In this document: positions 22,177-34,068 of the stretch, in pieces
How positions within the stretch are numbered: the stretch's first letter is position 1
How the letters are laid out: each line of letters begins with the position of its first letter
Assembly (NCBI GenBank): GCA_950022295.1
Contig: OX465598.1
Coordinates: 343,617,324-343,681,323 of the forward strand
Source: Bromus sterilis
Taxonomy: Eukaryota; Streptophyta; Magnoliopsida; Poales; Poaceae
Direction of reading: 5' to 3'
Length of the DNA: 64,000 bases
Position numbers and translations under genes: made by a program
The notes under the pieces: model-generated
Told to the model about the DNA's origin: nothing
What the model saw: only the letters and a program-made list of their open reading frames with translations
Databases searched by the model: none

Positions 22177-22873
22177 GAGCATCTCCAAGAGCCTTTGCAT
22201 AATGGATTTGTAAAAACTAGGTATAGCAAGAGGAGAGAGGGTTTACAAAGCCAATCAAGTTTTTGCTTTCACAACCTTTGTATATTGGATTGCTATATTT
22301 GCACAAAACACACAATGACATGTGGGCCCAAATTATCATACACACTACACACTACTATCCGTACATGTATATGTATACTATCACAATTCACCATACAATA
22401 CACATACGTACATGTACACATACATATGCAACACACATGTACAACACACACATACACGTACACGTACAACACACATATACACGTACACGTACATCACACA
22501 TACACACCCACATGTACAGCACACACATACACGTACACGTACATCACACATATACACGTACACGTACATCACACATACACACCCACACGTACAACACACA
22601 CGTACATGTACACACATGCAGCACATACCACACACATGGCCCACCAGTCATTGAGACTAAAATATGGAGGGGACCATTTTAGAAGGCTTTGTAAAATTAT
22701 AGCAAGTGGTCTCTCCAGTTTGCAAATATAGTAAGTGTGGGTGCAAGTATAGCAAGCTTTGTAAAAATTTCAGATGGGGGCCACTTATACAAAGGCTGTT
22801 GGAGAAGGTTTTTTGGTTAGGATTTGTATAATACAAATTGTGTGCAAATATACAAAGTCCGTTGGAGTTGCTC
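22177..22873. mobile_element. Tourist-like (PIF/Harbinger) MITE in LTR D
   Basis: TAA target-site copies lie at 22174-22176 and 22874-22876. The terminal inverted repeats are GAGCATCTCCAAGAGCC and (rc) GAGCAACTCCAACGGAC. Comparing LTR D with LTR B places the insertion between ..cagcata and acaac.., confirming the boundaries. It is about 697 bp, larger than most Tourist MITEs because of an internal CA-rich microsatellite. It has no transposase. Confidence 0.75.
22381..22640. repeat. Compound CA / CACGTACACGTACA microsatellite
   Basis: This is alternating purine-pyrimidine sequence built from acacac, acatac and cacgtacacgtac units. The long His/Thr/Tyr-rich frames across it (for example 22195-22731) are artefacts of this repeat in all frames. 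Confidence 0.9.
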
Positions 22874-24041
22874 TAACAACAATATAACTAATACAAAGAT
22901 GACTTGATAATGTAGGGCAGCTCACAAGGGCTAAGAATTGAGGCACACGATTGGAGTGAAAACATCACATAGTTATTGGCCATTGACCCATGGTCCAAGG
23001 TTGACTACTCACAGCACATCCGGGAAGCGCTCATGATGGTGGAGAAGCTCCCAGAGATCAATCCTCCCTCCGACAGAGTGCCGGGACAGGGTCTACTAGC
23101 GATCCCGATCTCGAGATCGCGGTAGCGGTGGAACAGTGGGGAAAATCGCGTCACAGAGAACCTCGCGGGTGTTTTTGGGTCGAGGGGTAAATATAGGCGG
23201 AAGGAGGGCACCGGGGGAGGCCTGGCCCCACCATGCGGGTCCCTGGCGCAGTGTAAGACCCGATATGCGGTACTGTTCCAGATCTAGATATTTCCATCCA
23301 GATCCGGGGACGAAGCACATATCGGTCCCACCGCGACATATGACAATGCCATATGCCCCGGATTTCCAACATGATATCACAACATTACAACTACATGGAT
23401 ACAACATCTCATACAATCGGCATACAACTGCCTTAATACAATACAACAACGGAAGATACATGTCTGAGTACAGACTACAATCAAATGCCTATTGGCAAAG
23501 AGAAAAACATCGACCCCCATAACCACACGGGTCTAGGCCCTCCGCCGAGATCCGCCTAACTAGTCGTCGTCAAGTCTCCACGTGAAACGTCGATCACCAT
23601 ACTTGTTGTCGATCAAGAACCCTGAAAAGAGTTTGGGGGTAGTATCATGAGTACAGAAGTACTCAGCATCCAACGGTAGTGGTCAACTGACCCAGCAAGG
23701 ACTTCATCACTCGTCATTCTAGGACAACTAGTAGTTTACGGTAAGGATGGGGTAAGTGGTGAGGTTGCTGCCGCACTAGCATTTATGAAGTGGCTAACGA
23801 TCTAGAGAGTAAGATAAGAAGCCAAGCATTCGATGAGGAATCGCCTCCAACAAGTCTTGATATCAACTACTTACGCCAACATAACACCTATCCTATCCTT
23901 GTCCTCCTCTTCGCATCCCGACGAAGAAGAAGCGGTGAAGGCACACACACGTTGATCAAGTTATATTAAAATTATCTCAGTTGTTGTTGTCTATGAACAA
24001 GGAGTAGGTCTCAAGTCGTCCATAACGGTGGACACGGCTTC

Positions 24042-27000
24042 TGATGTGCGAGGTGATGATAGTGATTTCTCGCCCTTCGTTGGTAAACCCCAAGTGGAAG
24101 GTGTGATGTAGCACAGAAGCAAATTTCCCTCAGTAAAGATACCAAGGTTTGTCTCCAGTAGGACTCCGGAGATGATAAGTAGGTGTCAGCGGCGCAACTG
24201 ACGCGGACCTGCACACAGACACAAATAACTTTGTTCCCAACGAAGTTCAGAGAGGTTGTCAATCTCTCCGGTCTTGTTGTTCACAAAGGATCAAACACAA
24301 GGGATAATGATAGCAACTGAAAGTAAAAGCAGAAAAGTAAATGAGCGTGGAAACAGTAATGAGGATATGGACCGGGATACGTGATGTTCACTAGTGATGT
24401 CTCTCTCCCAAAAGACGATAAAACTGCTATGCGAGGTGAACAAATTACAGACGGGCAATTGACAGGATTATGAACGCACCGCAATGCTAACTATGCTACA
24501 AAAGAAAGGAAGAGGCTCAAAAGCATGGGCAGAACGCCAAAATAATTAGACCGAAATCCAACTACATCTACTACTAATCATCCACCTTGAGATATCTATC
24601 CAGAACATCTCGCTGGTATTAAGTTGCGAGCCCCACCCAAAGTGTAAACCCAAAGCAACAGACAACTGCATTAAAAAGCACTTTGCGTAAAGTAAACAAT
24701 CCTTGCAACCGAGGTTACAAGCACCGTTGTTTTCCCCCTTGTGGCAACATCACATCCCCTAGACTCATGTTTCTGTCACTCAAGCGTGTCATCGGGGGGC
24801 ATGAACCCACAATCAAGCATAACGTTCCCTCTTGGGGTTACTACCTACTACTTGGCCAAAGCAATAAACAGCAACGGAGAACATGCAAGAATTATTTCAG
24901 AACAAAAATATAAGAGATAATAACCAAATATATTACTCAATCACAATCTGAATATAATCTCATAATCCATCAGATCCCATCGAACTCAGCATAGCAACAG
25001 CAGAAAGATTACAAAAGTGCCTCGATCATGTAGGGCAGCTCACGAGGTCTAAACCATGAAGAACAAAGAGGGGAGGAGAACATCACATAGCTACTGATCA
25101 CGGACCCATGGTCCAAAGGAAACTACTCACGAGACATCCGGGAAGCATCCATGGTGGAGAGGAGACTCCCGGAGGTCGGCCCTCCCTCCGGCAGGGTGCC
25201 GGGAAGAGGTCTGCTGGTGCTCCTAGGGGTTCTGTTTCCGAGGGTTTCTCGTCACGGATAATATATAGGCGAAGGGGGGCAGCCAGGGGGGCCACCAGGG
25301 GTCCAGGCGCCCCCCTGGCGCGGCCAGACCCTGGGGCGCGCCACCAGGGCGCCTGGGCCCCTGTGTCAGAACCCCAACTAGGGTAAGTGCTAGGGTTGTT
25401 TGATCCCTTTGCATCATGCAAAAATTTCAAAAGAAATTCAGTGGGGAAAAGAAAAGCCCTGAGAAATTTAAATCAAATGGCCAGACAAAAATCTCTTCCA
25501 AAATTTGCTCTGGTATTTTTGAAAAGTCTTATAAATAGGCATGATCACATTTAAAGTGAAGTGGGTCCCACTGCATGCACCAAGATTTTTCAAATATTCC
25601 AAATAGGGCTTGGAAATTAAATTAAACTCCAATTTGAATTTAAATTCAAATTGTTTGATTTTCAAAAATCACCAAAACTTATGAGTGGCTAGCTATATAT
25701 GTTATAAGCCCACATAAAAGTTTTCATGGTTTTTAAAAATGCTCTGCTATTTTATTTGGGGCAAAACAAACAACAGAAAAGGAAAAACAGAAACAAAAAT
25801 AGAAGAGAAGAAAAGAAACCTACCTCCACTTACCTTCTGGCCCACCTGGCCCATCTGCACCTGAAGACCAGCCCAGCCCACAGGGGGGCAGGGTCGTCTT
25901 CTTCCTCCTGCCAGGAGGATTCCACTGGCGCAGCGCGCGTGCACGCCGTCGTGCCACCTCCTGCTTCGACGTGGAGGCCTCCCCTCGACGTTATCCTGTG
26001 CCTGGAAGCCCCCCGAGCGTTTCCCTCCTATCCCTGGCCCCTCCTTCTTCTACTTCCTCTGTCCCGAGCCGCACCGAGCGCAAGCCGGAGCAACAGGCGA
26101 GCTCCAGCGCGGCCACCGGTGATCCCTCGCTGCTCCATCGTGCCCAGAAGGACCGGGGACGACGTCCTCGTCGATTCCCCTCATCAGATCGCGCCGGGAT
26201 CCTCCAAGGACGACGCCTGTCTCAAGATTTCTCCGCCGGCAATCGCGAGCTCCGGCGAGCAATTTCCGCAACCTCGCCGCCTCTCCAACCTCCCCGACGT
26301 GCCCGGCGTAACCAGGGTGAGCTAACCGTTCACCCTTGCCCTCCAGTAATTCCCCTCGAGGCCCCAAGCGCCGGTTCAATGGAGACCGTGCTCCGGCCGC
26401 CGCGGGAGTTCCTCCCTGCCATGGCCTCCGGCCTCCTCCGGCGAGCGCGTGTGCTCCCCTCGAAGCGCACGTGTGCGGGGAGCATTTTGGTGGTACTCCC
26501 GCCGCCTCCCGTGGCCGGAGAGGGCCTTTCCAGTGGGCGCCGCCATGGAGTTTGGTCGCCGCCGGCCAACTCCGGCAGGCCCACGTGGCCGCACTAACTA
26601 GGGGGCTAATCCCCCTCCTAATTGACCCCATGGGTCAATGACAGGTGGGACCAGCCCCCCTAATTCAAGTTTAAACTTATTTAACAGGGGTTAACCCCCC
26701 TGTGACACTGACAGTGGTGGCCCACTGTCAGCCCCCCCTGTGACATCACCCTGACATCATGCTGACGCAATAATTCAATTCCAGAAAAATAGAAATGATT
26801 TAAAGATATTCCAGAAAATTTCAGAAAATCTTTTAAACTTTGGAAATTCATAACTAATTCATATGAACTCCAAATTGGACAAATAATATATGAAAAATGA
26901 TCAGCATAAAATTCTCTATCCAAAAATGCAACTTTCAACCATGTTTGAGTTGATTTTAAAATGGAACCAGTAGCTTTTGCTATTTGGCTTAAATGGAATT

Positions 27001-29598
27001 AATTCAAATTTAATTCAAATCCAATTCAAATTTTAACCATTGCAATGCACATATGGTCACTTGTACTTCAGAAGCTTATCCCACACATGATAACATTGTT
27101 TACAATGATCAAACATTAGCAAATGCAAGTTGACCTAATTTGAATAACATTTGGAGTTTGAATTTGAATTAATTTTCAAATCAACTTCAATTAAAATGTG
27201 GCAAATTGAACCTAGATCAAACCAATACCATTCACATCATGGACAACATAATCATGTGATTGTGCATTTCAATTCAATGTTGTCCCCCTTTGTTGATGAT
27301 TGTGCCGGTAACATCTTTGCCGAGACGGTGATCACCCCCGAAGAAGAAGACCACCGTTAAGACCCGTGTATCGTCAGCAAGGCAAGCAAACCCCATTGAT
27401 CATGTCTATAAAATCCCAGTTCCCTCTCAGTCTCGCTTATGCATGTTTAGGAGATCATCTTGTATCGATTCTACCGCATAGTTGAACCCATATCCGATGC
27501 ATGAACTATCATCTTGTCACAGTAGTAAGCAAACCACAATCCTAGCTGACATAGGAGTTGTTTGGTATCATGTGGCCCCTGCAACTGTTACAGCTTATTG
27601 CATGCTTAGTGTTACAGTGAGGTTACTTTTGATGTGAGTCGGGATGATAGTGAACATGGTGTTGATGAAAGTGAAACTGTGTCGGTGAATCCACCCTAAT
27701 ACAAGGTGAACGATGAGAGGCTGTGTAGGAGTACACAGTGGGTTGTCTCATTGAACACCGCCTTAAGCATCGAGTTCTTGTATGGTAATCCAAGACAAAG
27801 AGTACAACCACACATTGGGCTCACTGACCCCTCTCGGCCTAGTACCTTGATCCGTGTCGACGTCCAGGAGTCACATTAGTTCGGGCTTTCCATTTGACAT
27901 GTGCATAGAAAAAGAACGAAGGAAATGGTTGCATCATATAGATATGTGAGTGCACCTGTGAGGCAGGAAAACCATCTGCCAGAGGTGGCGTCTCGGTCAC
28001 CTACATTGTTTGAGTCCGTTTCGTTGATCCGGCCGGGCTCTCGAGCGGAGGCAAACTCAGATAGTCGACTCCTGGAATAGACCGGTTGTGAGCGAAGTGT
28101 CGTGGTGAACATCCTCGCTGTCACCTCTTGAATGGTGGCGAGACCTGGCGGTAACCGATGGTCATGTGTGTGTAGTTTACACCCTTGCAAGGTTAACAAA
28201 ACTATTCGAATAGCCGCGTCCGCGGTTATGGACTACTTGGAACCTGTACCTGATTATTAGACAACTTGAACTGGATACTTCTAAAATACACCAAGATAAG
28301 TGTGAGTGCTATGGCGTGCTTTCTCGTGGGGAAGTCGAGGAAGGCACCATAGTGGTGTATTGGTTGGAGATGTAGTGGACTCGTGTACGCTTCTTACCTC
28401 AAGTCTGGTACTCGTAGTTCAGGACTAGCCAAGTCAAAGCTGGCACTTCTGCATGATGAACCCCACCTCCTTTTCCTTGATACTTGAGCATGAGTAGTGT
28501 AGTTCTGATGTAAGTCTTGCTGAGTACGACTTTGTACTCACGTTTGCTTATTCTATGTTTTAGATAAGAACCGGAATCCCGATGGAGTCACCTTCGTGAA
28601 GCTCGACGTTGACTAAGTTAGCATAGCCCCAGACAGCAGTCTGGTCCCTCGTGGAAGGGCATGTTTGTTCACAAGGCTTCTCTAAGCCATTTGTTAAACT
28701 TGTCTGTACTCAGACCTAATTTGCTTCCGTTGTATGATGTAATGTTGATCACAGACATGTGATCTTTGTATGCTCTATGTGTATATCAATAAAGATTACT
28801 TTGTAGAGTTATGTGATGATACTTGCTGTTAATACTAGGCATGTGTGTTGCGTGTATGTTTATAACATGCATGTCTTGGTATGGGTTTTCGAGACCTTAG
28901 TTGTGATCTGGCTGGCGGTCCTTTATACACCAAGTGGCCCTTAGATGTGCGCAGCTTGGGGCATCGCGATGCGATTGTTCGTGACTCTGTCACGTGCACA
29001 CTTTGTTGTATGATCGAGCCCGCCCTAGACCCCGACTAAGTGATCGGGCTGGAGTAAGTTTATGTAAGAGTTAGGATCCAATCGATAACATGGTTGAGGC
29101 GACTTGTCTATGAGTATGGGATTCACCACCCATAAGCATTTAGACTTGTGAGCGGACGTTGAGGACCCATCTCAGTTGATCATCCGGCCTGAATGGGATG
29201 CCCCTCACGTTCGAGGCTTACCGAGAACGTTCTGTGCTTGGCCTTGTCTGCTTAGACAAGTGGGTACGGTTCTCGGCTCTCCATGTGATTGTATCGTGAC
29301 TGGAATTACATACGCTAACCCCGGGTCCCGACACCCTAGTGGTGGCCCTCTGGCCCCACTCAGGTTCTTCTGCGCTGATTTTTATCTGAGTTTTCCCTAA
29401 TTTTTGGAGCAGTTTTTATATGGAGGAAAACTGAAATAGAAAAACAGCAGAAAACAGGAACTGGCACTGTGGTGCACTGAGTTAATAGGTTAGTCCAAAT
29501 ATGATCAAAAGTGTATGAAAGTGTATCTAGATCATGGCAATATCACACAAAACATGCATGGAGCAAGCAGAAATTATAGATACGTTTTGGACGTATCA
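24042..29598 (-). mobile_element. Solo LTR, family B (interrupted by solo LTR A)
   Basis: TGATGTGCGAGG... to ...TTTTGGACGTATCA is flanked by gcttc at 24037-24041 and 29599-29603, an exact 5-bp TSD. With the nested LTR removed it is about 1,582 bp (24042-25363 plus 29339-29598). TG..CA ends and TSD without an internal region show a solo LTR formed by LTR-LTR recombination. Orientation is taken from the full element at 40993, where the tract next to the LTR reads as a purine-rich run on the minus strand. Confidence 0.85.
25364..29333 (+). mobile_element. Solo LTR of a Gypsy element, family A-like (about 3.97 kb)
   Basis: It starts TGTCAGAACCCCAAC, ends CCGGGTCCCGACA, and is flanked by ccctg (25359-25363) and cccta (29334-29338), a TSD with one mismatch. 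It is alignable along its length with the LTRs at 43500 and 52323 (tctcagtctcgcttatgc, gagtacgactttgtactc, gtatgggttttcgagacc), but clearly diverged. It contains a TATA-like tctataaaatccc (about 27405), a GC-rich zone (25900-26600) and a polyadenylation-like aataaa (28788). No coding sequence is supported despite open frames in the GC-rich zone. Confidence 0.85.
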
Positions 29599-30151
29599 GC
29601 TTCTCAAAAATATTTAACCCTACAGGGGTGTACCAACTGCCCATTACAAGGCTCCGCACGCACGCCCATCTCTCTCAGTTTCTACCCATCATAGGCAACC
29701 ATTTTATGATTTAGTTCTGAGAGATCCGAAATGACAGGTCCCTCTAACTAACAACACACAAATCCGGGTGGCCCCCCGGGAGTCGACACCTAATCCAAGA
29801 GCCGATCGCGCTCTCGGATCGGACTCTTCCGTATGGCCAAGGTCGGGGTTAGCCTCACCTGAACAGTAGGGGACTTCCCTAGCTCACCAGTGTGAACCAA
29901 TAGAGAAACCATGTCTCCGCTGGCCCGGGTTGTTTAAAAACTGTGAGGGGATCCACCAAGCACACACACGGGGTTTCAAATGGTAAATCAGCTCGGGCCA
30001 CCACTAGAAATGTTTGAAGCTAGGTAGGTAAGAAAAGGGGACCCCATAGTATCCCACACGCGGTTAGGCACGCTCGTCAAGAGACACAATACCCGGAACT
30101 CGGGTCCTAGGTGACTCGAATGGAACAAAGCGTCGGGGCGGGATAGCCTAG

Positions 30152-31862
30152 TGTTGGATATGTGCCCTAGAGACAAATTAATAAAGATATTTTTCACATA
30201 TCCTTTTTGTTCATAATACGTTTTATACTGTGCTATAACTGTATTACTTGGAAATACTAATACAGGTGTAGTATAAAACATGGTCCGTAGTTTAACTCGG
30301 GTAAACTATCTCATTGGCCAATTGATTGGTCAAGCTTTCCTGATCATGGCGACACTTAAGTCCATTGACAATGAGGTCATATCGTTAAGGGGAATGATGT
30401 GATGGACGTACACCCACCTAAAGTATTGCAATGTGATCGAGTCACATAGTTCAGCGTTGCTATGACTTTGTAACGTATGGCTTAGTCCTTAGACCGTAAT
30501 GATCATACATAATTGTCATCTATGAGGAGACTTTGATTTGTATCCCACCGCCTGACTGAAATATGTTGGCTATAACGGTGCACTTTGGGTATTCCGAAAT
30601 AGATGCTTGATGAGTATGTTAATAGATCAGAGCGGGATTTGTCAGTCCTTGTGACAGGACAGGTACTCTGGGCCCACTCGGTGATATTGCATCAACACCT
30701 TGCAAGGACGTGACTAGGTCACAAGAGATGCAATGATCATGGACGAGAGAAGTTGTTTTTTGTGAACGAGATGTGAACACCGTATGTAGGATACCGACGA
30801 TCAAACCTCGGACAAACAAAGTACCGCAGCACAAAGGGATTGCGTCGTATCGTAACGGTTTCCAAAAGCGATCGAAGTTCATTCGATGGAAGCGCAGGGG
30901 CTGTCAAGGATTGTAACCAGGTCCAACTGACTAGGCATTGTTCAATGAGAAGAGTCTCGACCATGTCTGCTGTTTCCCGGACCGTTAGGGTGTTACACTT
31001 AAGGGCAATCGATGCATAGGACAGTTACGGGATCAATCGGTGAAATAGGAGGAATCACCGGAATAGTTCCGGAGGAGGACGGAATGGTTTCCGGACATTT
31101 TGAATAGTTCAAAATAAAGTTTAATTGTTTTAATAATGTTTTATTATTTAATTATCCGAATTAAATATTTAAAACATATTAAATAAATTTAAAAAGGGAA
31201 AAAGGCTAAATGGGCCCATGGGGCCCATTAAGGGAGGAGGGGGTCTCCCCCCTTGGGCTTGGCGCCAAGGGTGGGGCCCACCACCCCCTTGGCCGGCGCA
31301 CTCCCCCCCACCCTTGGGAGTTTAGTCCCACATGGGGGAGGGGAGGAGGATGACACCCCCCCTTGGCCTATATAAGGAGGGGTAGACCCCCCTTTTTCCA
31401 ACACACCAATATCTCCTTCTTCCTCCTTCTCCTTCCCGGAAGTGGACTCCCCTTGTTTGGAGTCTGCACCTGGATTGGAGTTCTCCACCATAAGGCAGGC
31501 CGTCGTTCTGCTGGATTTGGGATCCGTAGCCGTCTTTCTTCCGCTGCTCGCCTGGTTCGGGGCCCGGGAGGAACATCGATTGTATCGTACGTGTATAATC
31601 TCTTCGAGGCACTACACCTGTGGTGCTACTTCGTCGCTGGAGGTTTACCGGGAGTCATCCTCGCCGGTGGTGGTCTTCTACACGACAGGGAGGTCGTAGT
31701 TCCGAGTCTACGCCAGCCACGTTCGCAAGAATGTTTCCCTCTTTCGGTCTTCAAAGGTATGAACACCGACTCCCTCTGTTACTTTACATCGTCATAGCAT
31801 AGATCTTGGGTTCGGGTACCGTAGGTATGAAAAATTTGTGTTTTCTGCCCCGTATCCCAACA
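30152..31862 (+). repeat. 5' LTR of Copia copy 1
   Basis: TGTTGGATATGTGCC...GTATCCCAACA, 1,711 bp. A TATA box ctatataagg (31368-31377) follows gtcccacat (31325-31333) by 35 bases; both are kept in the other two LTR copies. A pyrimidine-rich tract with cttcttcctccttctcctt follows the TATA box. Confidence 0.95.
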
Positions 31863-31863
31863 G

Positions 31864-31876
31864 TGGTATCATGAGC
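31864..31876 (+). other. Primer-binding site, Copia copy 1
   Basis: TGGTATCATGAGC lies one base after the 5' LTR and is complementary to the 3' end of initiator Met-tRNA apart from one extra base relative to the canonical TGGTATCAGAGC. Confidence 0.8.
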
Positions 31877-32832
31877 TAGCTATGCGTAGATGTATTGTAC
31901 GGGTAGAACACATCTAGGATGTGGGCATCGAATCTTCATTCGTTACCCTCCCACGTGTACTCATTTAGCGTTGCGGCAATGTTTGATGAAGCGGCCCCTG
32001 ACCGACCTTACGTGTTTACGCGAGACTGGTTCCACGCTTGACATATGGCTTGTACCATATAAAGTGGCTGGAGGGGGTGTCTGTCTCTCTGCATTAGCGA
32101 TGCGAAGATGTTTGCAACGGAGGGCCCCGACAGGGGTGTAATAGATACGGATGGGTGACGGTGTTTTGGCATATTTTTCGCAGGATAGAAATGGTTCTCT
32201 CTCTCGAAACCCCTAGCAGACACGTAAAACTTGCACAAGCTAAAGTAGAAAGGTGTTTAACTTTGTTTTGCATGAAGGGGTATCATAGGTTGTATGATTT
32301 ACAGTTTTACTTTCTGTTTTATGCTAGTATGCTAGTTATATCGACGGTAGCACGAAACAGTACCATCTCTCACAATACCAACATTGTGTTCTCCCTTGGT
32401 GGGCACCGCCTGGAAAGTTCTCCCATATGGCTTGATGCTCCGTACATACCGGAGTTGTCCTACATATTCAACGGAGTTCGCATGAGTTTGGATTCGGCAA
32501 GCCTGGCATATGCAGATATGACCTTGCTGAACAGCTAACATCAAGGTTCGATTGGCAGGCTTGACGTATGTAGATGCGGGCCTGGAACACAGGAGACCGA
32601 AAGGTCGAGCACGAGTCACATGCCTGATGTGATTGGCTTAGAGGCCTACCTGGTTCGCATACTTATGGCCGTGACGATCAGGGGAGGTATGGGGGCTGGG
32701 ATTGTGTAATCACTTAGTTAAATTGAGAGGTGTTTTATCTAAGTGGGAGCTTTCTAGAATTTTGAGATTAAATTGAAACTCCACATTATGAACAAAAGTC
32801 TAAATATGTATCCTTGTCAATCAACCTTGTAG

Positions 32833-34068
32833 ATGGCAGCACCTCGCCCCTCGTTCAACTTAGGATCATTCCTAGAGAAAGATAAGCTAAAAACAGATGG
32901 GACAAACTTCACCAACTGGTTCCGCACCCTGAGGATTCTCCTCGTTCCCCTCAAGATGGCATACGTACTAGAGGGCGCGTTAGGTGACGCATCAGCAGAT
33001 GATGCCAGTCAGGACGAGAAGAATGTCTATCTCTCCAGGACTGATGATTACAACCTTGTCCAGAGTGGCATGCTCTACTCCATGGAGGCTGAGCTGCAGA
33101 AACGCTTTGAGAGGATGGGTGCATATGAGATTATCACCGACCTCAAGGCGGTCTTCGCACCTCAAGCCAGGGCTGAACGGTACGAGGCTTCTGAAGCCTT
33201 CTTCTCAGCAAAGATGAACGAGCATGGCAGCGTGAGTGAGCACGTAGTCAAAATGGCTGGCTACGTTCAGCGCTTGAATGCTCTAGAATGCCAGATTCCA
33301 GATGAACTTGCTGTTGATAGGGTGTTGCAGTCGCTTCCCCCTAGCTACAAAGGCTTTGTGCTGAACTACAACATGCAGGGGATGACCAAAACCCCTTCTG
33401 AGTTGTTCGCCATGCTGAAGAGCGCCGAGGTTGAGATCAAGAAGGAGCACGCCGTCTTCATGGTCAACAAGACCACTGACTTCAAGAAGTCAAGCAGGCG
33501 GGAGAAGGCCAAGAGAGGTGGCCCCAAGAGGGATGGCAAGTCAGTTGCCGCTCCTCCCAAGGCACCCAAGCCTAAACCCGGAGTGGAGTGCTTCTACTGC
33601 AAGGGTGAAGGTCACTGGAAACGCAACTTCCCCAACTACCTAAAGGACAAGAAGGCTGGCAAGGTCGCCAAGAGAGACGAAGGTATATTTGATATACATA
33701 TTGTTGATCTTCTCTTGGAAAGCGCCGGGAACACATCCTGGATACTTGATACAGGATCTGTCGCTCATATTTCTTATTCCATTCAGGGACTAAGGAATAG
33801 GAGACGCTTGCTCAAGGATGAAGTGACGATGCGCGTGGGGAATGGCTGCCAAATTGAAGTCTTGGCGGTCGGCACGAAGCATCTTAGTCTCCCTTCGGGA
33901 TTGGTTTTAGTTCTGGATAATTGCTACTATATACCCGCATTGAGTGTGAACATCGTTAGTGGCTCTTGCTTGAAGCGAGACCGCTATTATTTTAAGTCTG
34001 ATACAATTGGTTGTTCGATTTATAAGGATGAAATGTTTTATGTTCACGCACCGGAGTTGCATGGTTAA
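32833..34068 (+). CDS. Copia Gag-protease frame (copy 1)
   Basis: This 411-aa frame has its ATG in the leader-end context ttgtagATGGCAGCACC. Gag (UBN2-type: NFTNWFRTLRILLVPLKMAY, then VLQSLPPSYKGFVLNY) forms the retroelement particle around the RNA. A CCHC zinc knuckle starts CFYCKGEGHWKRN, but its last Cys is Phe (about 33630). The aspartic protease motif WILDTGSVAHIS (about 33740) is intact. The frame stops at TAA 34066-34068, directly before the integrase zinc-finger region in the same frame. The same stop is in copy 2. Copia elements usually make one Gag-Pol protein, so this stop should separate Gag-PR from the enzymes. Confidence 0.9.
   Translation: MAAPRPSFNLGSFLEKDKLKTDGTNFTNWFRTLRILLVPLKMAYVLEGALGDASADDASQDEKNVYLSRTDDYNLVQSGMLYSMEAELQKRFERMGAYEIITDLKAVFAPQARAERYEASEAFFSAKMNEHGSVSEHVVKMAGYVQRLNALECQIPDELAVDRVLQSLPPSYKGFVLNYNMQGMTKTPSELFAMLKSAEVEIKKEHAVFMVNKTTDFKKSSRREKAKRGGPKRDGKSVAAPPKAPKPKPGVECFYCKGEGHWKRNFPNYLKDKKAGKVAKRDEGIFDIHIVDLLLESAGNTSWILDTGSVAHISYSIQGLRNRRRLLKDEVTMRVGNGCQIEVLAVGTKHLSLPSGLVLVLDNCYYIPALSVNIVSGSCLKRDRYYFKSDTIGCSIYKDEMFYVHAPELHG

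Larger units (their letters stand above)
21183..23251 (-). mobile_element. LTR D (diverged relative of LTR family B), interrupted at 23252
   Basis: It starts TGATGGCACTGAAG, followed by ccccaagtggaagg, and shares order and phrases with LTR B (24042-): caatctctccgg, tgcgagccccacccaaag, gtagggcagctcac, catccgggaagcg. Read on the minus strand, this is the 3' part of an LTR ending ..CCATCA. It is cut at 23252 by Gypsy element C, and its remaining end is not in the window. A Tourist-like MITE is inserted at 22177. The five bases before it are tcaat. It has no coding capacity. Confidence 0.7.

Noticed and set aside
22195..22731. Overlapping His/Thr/Tyr-rich frames on both strands
   Set aside because: They are translations of the CA/CACGTA microsatellite in every frame; there is no start context or conserved domain.
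25726..26640. Long open frames on both strands in GC-rich DNA
   Set aside because: They lie inside the solo Gypsy LTR. GC-rich LTR leader sequence lacks stops by composition, and equivalent frames shift in the related LTRs at 43950 and 52780.
31363..31797. 144-aa frame in the Copia LTR, repeated at 37946 and 60142
   Set aside because: It lies downstream of the LTR TATA box and crosses R/U5 sequence; frame lengths differ between copies, so it is more likely untranslated LTR RNA.
31890..32538. Coding sequence in the Copia leader
   Set aside because: Short frames differ between copies 1 and 2 (indels near 32075/60765), as expected for an untranslated leader.
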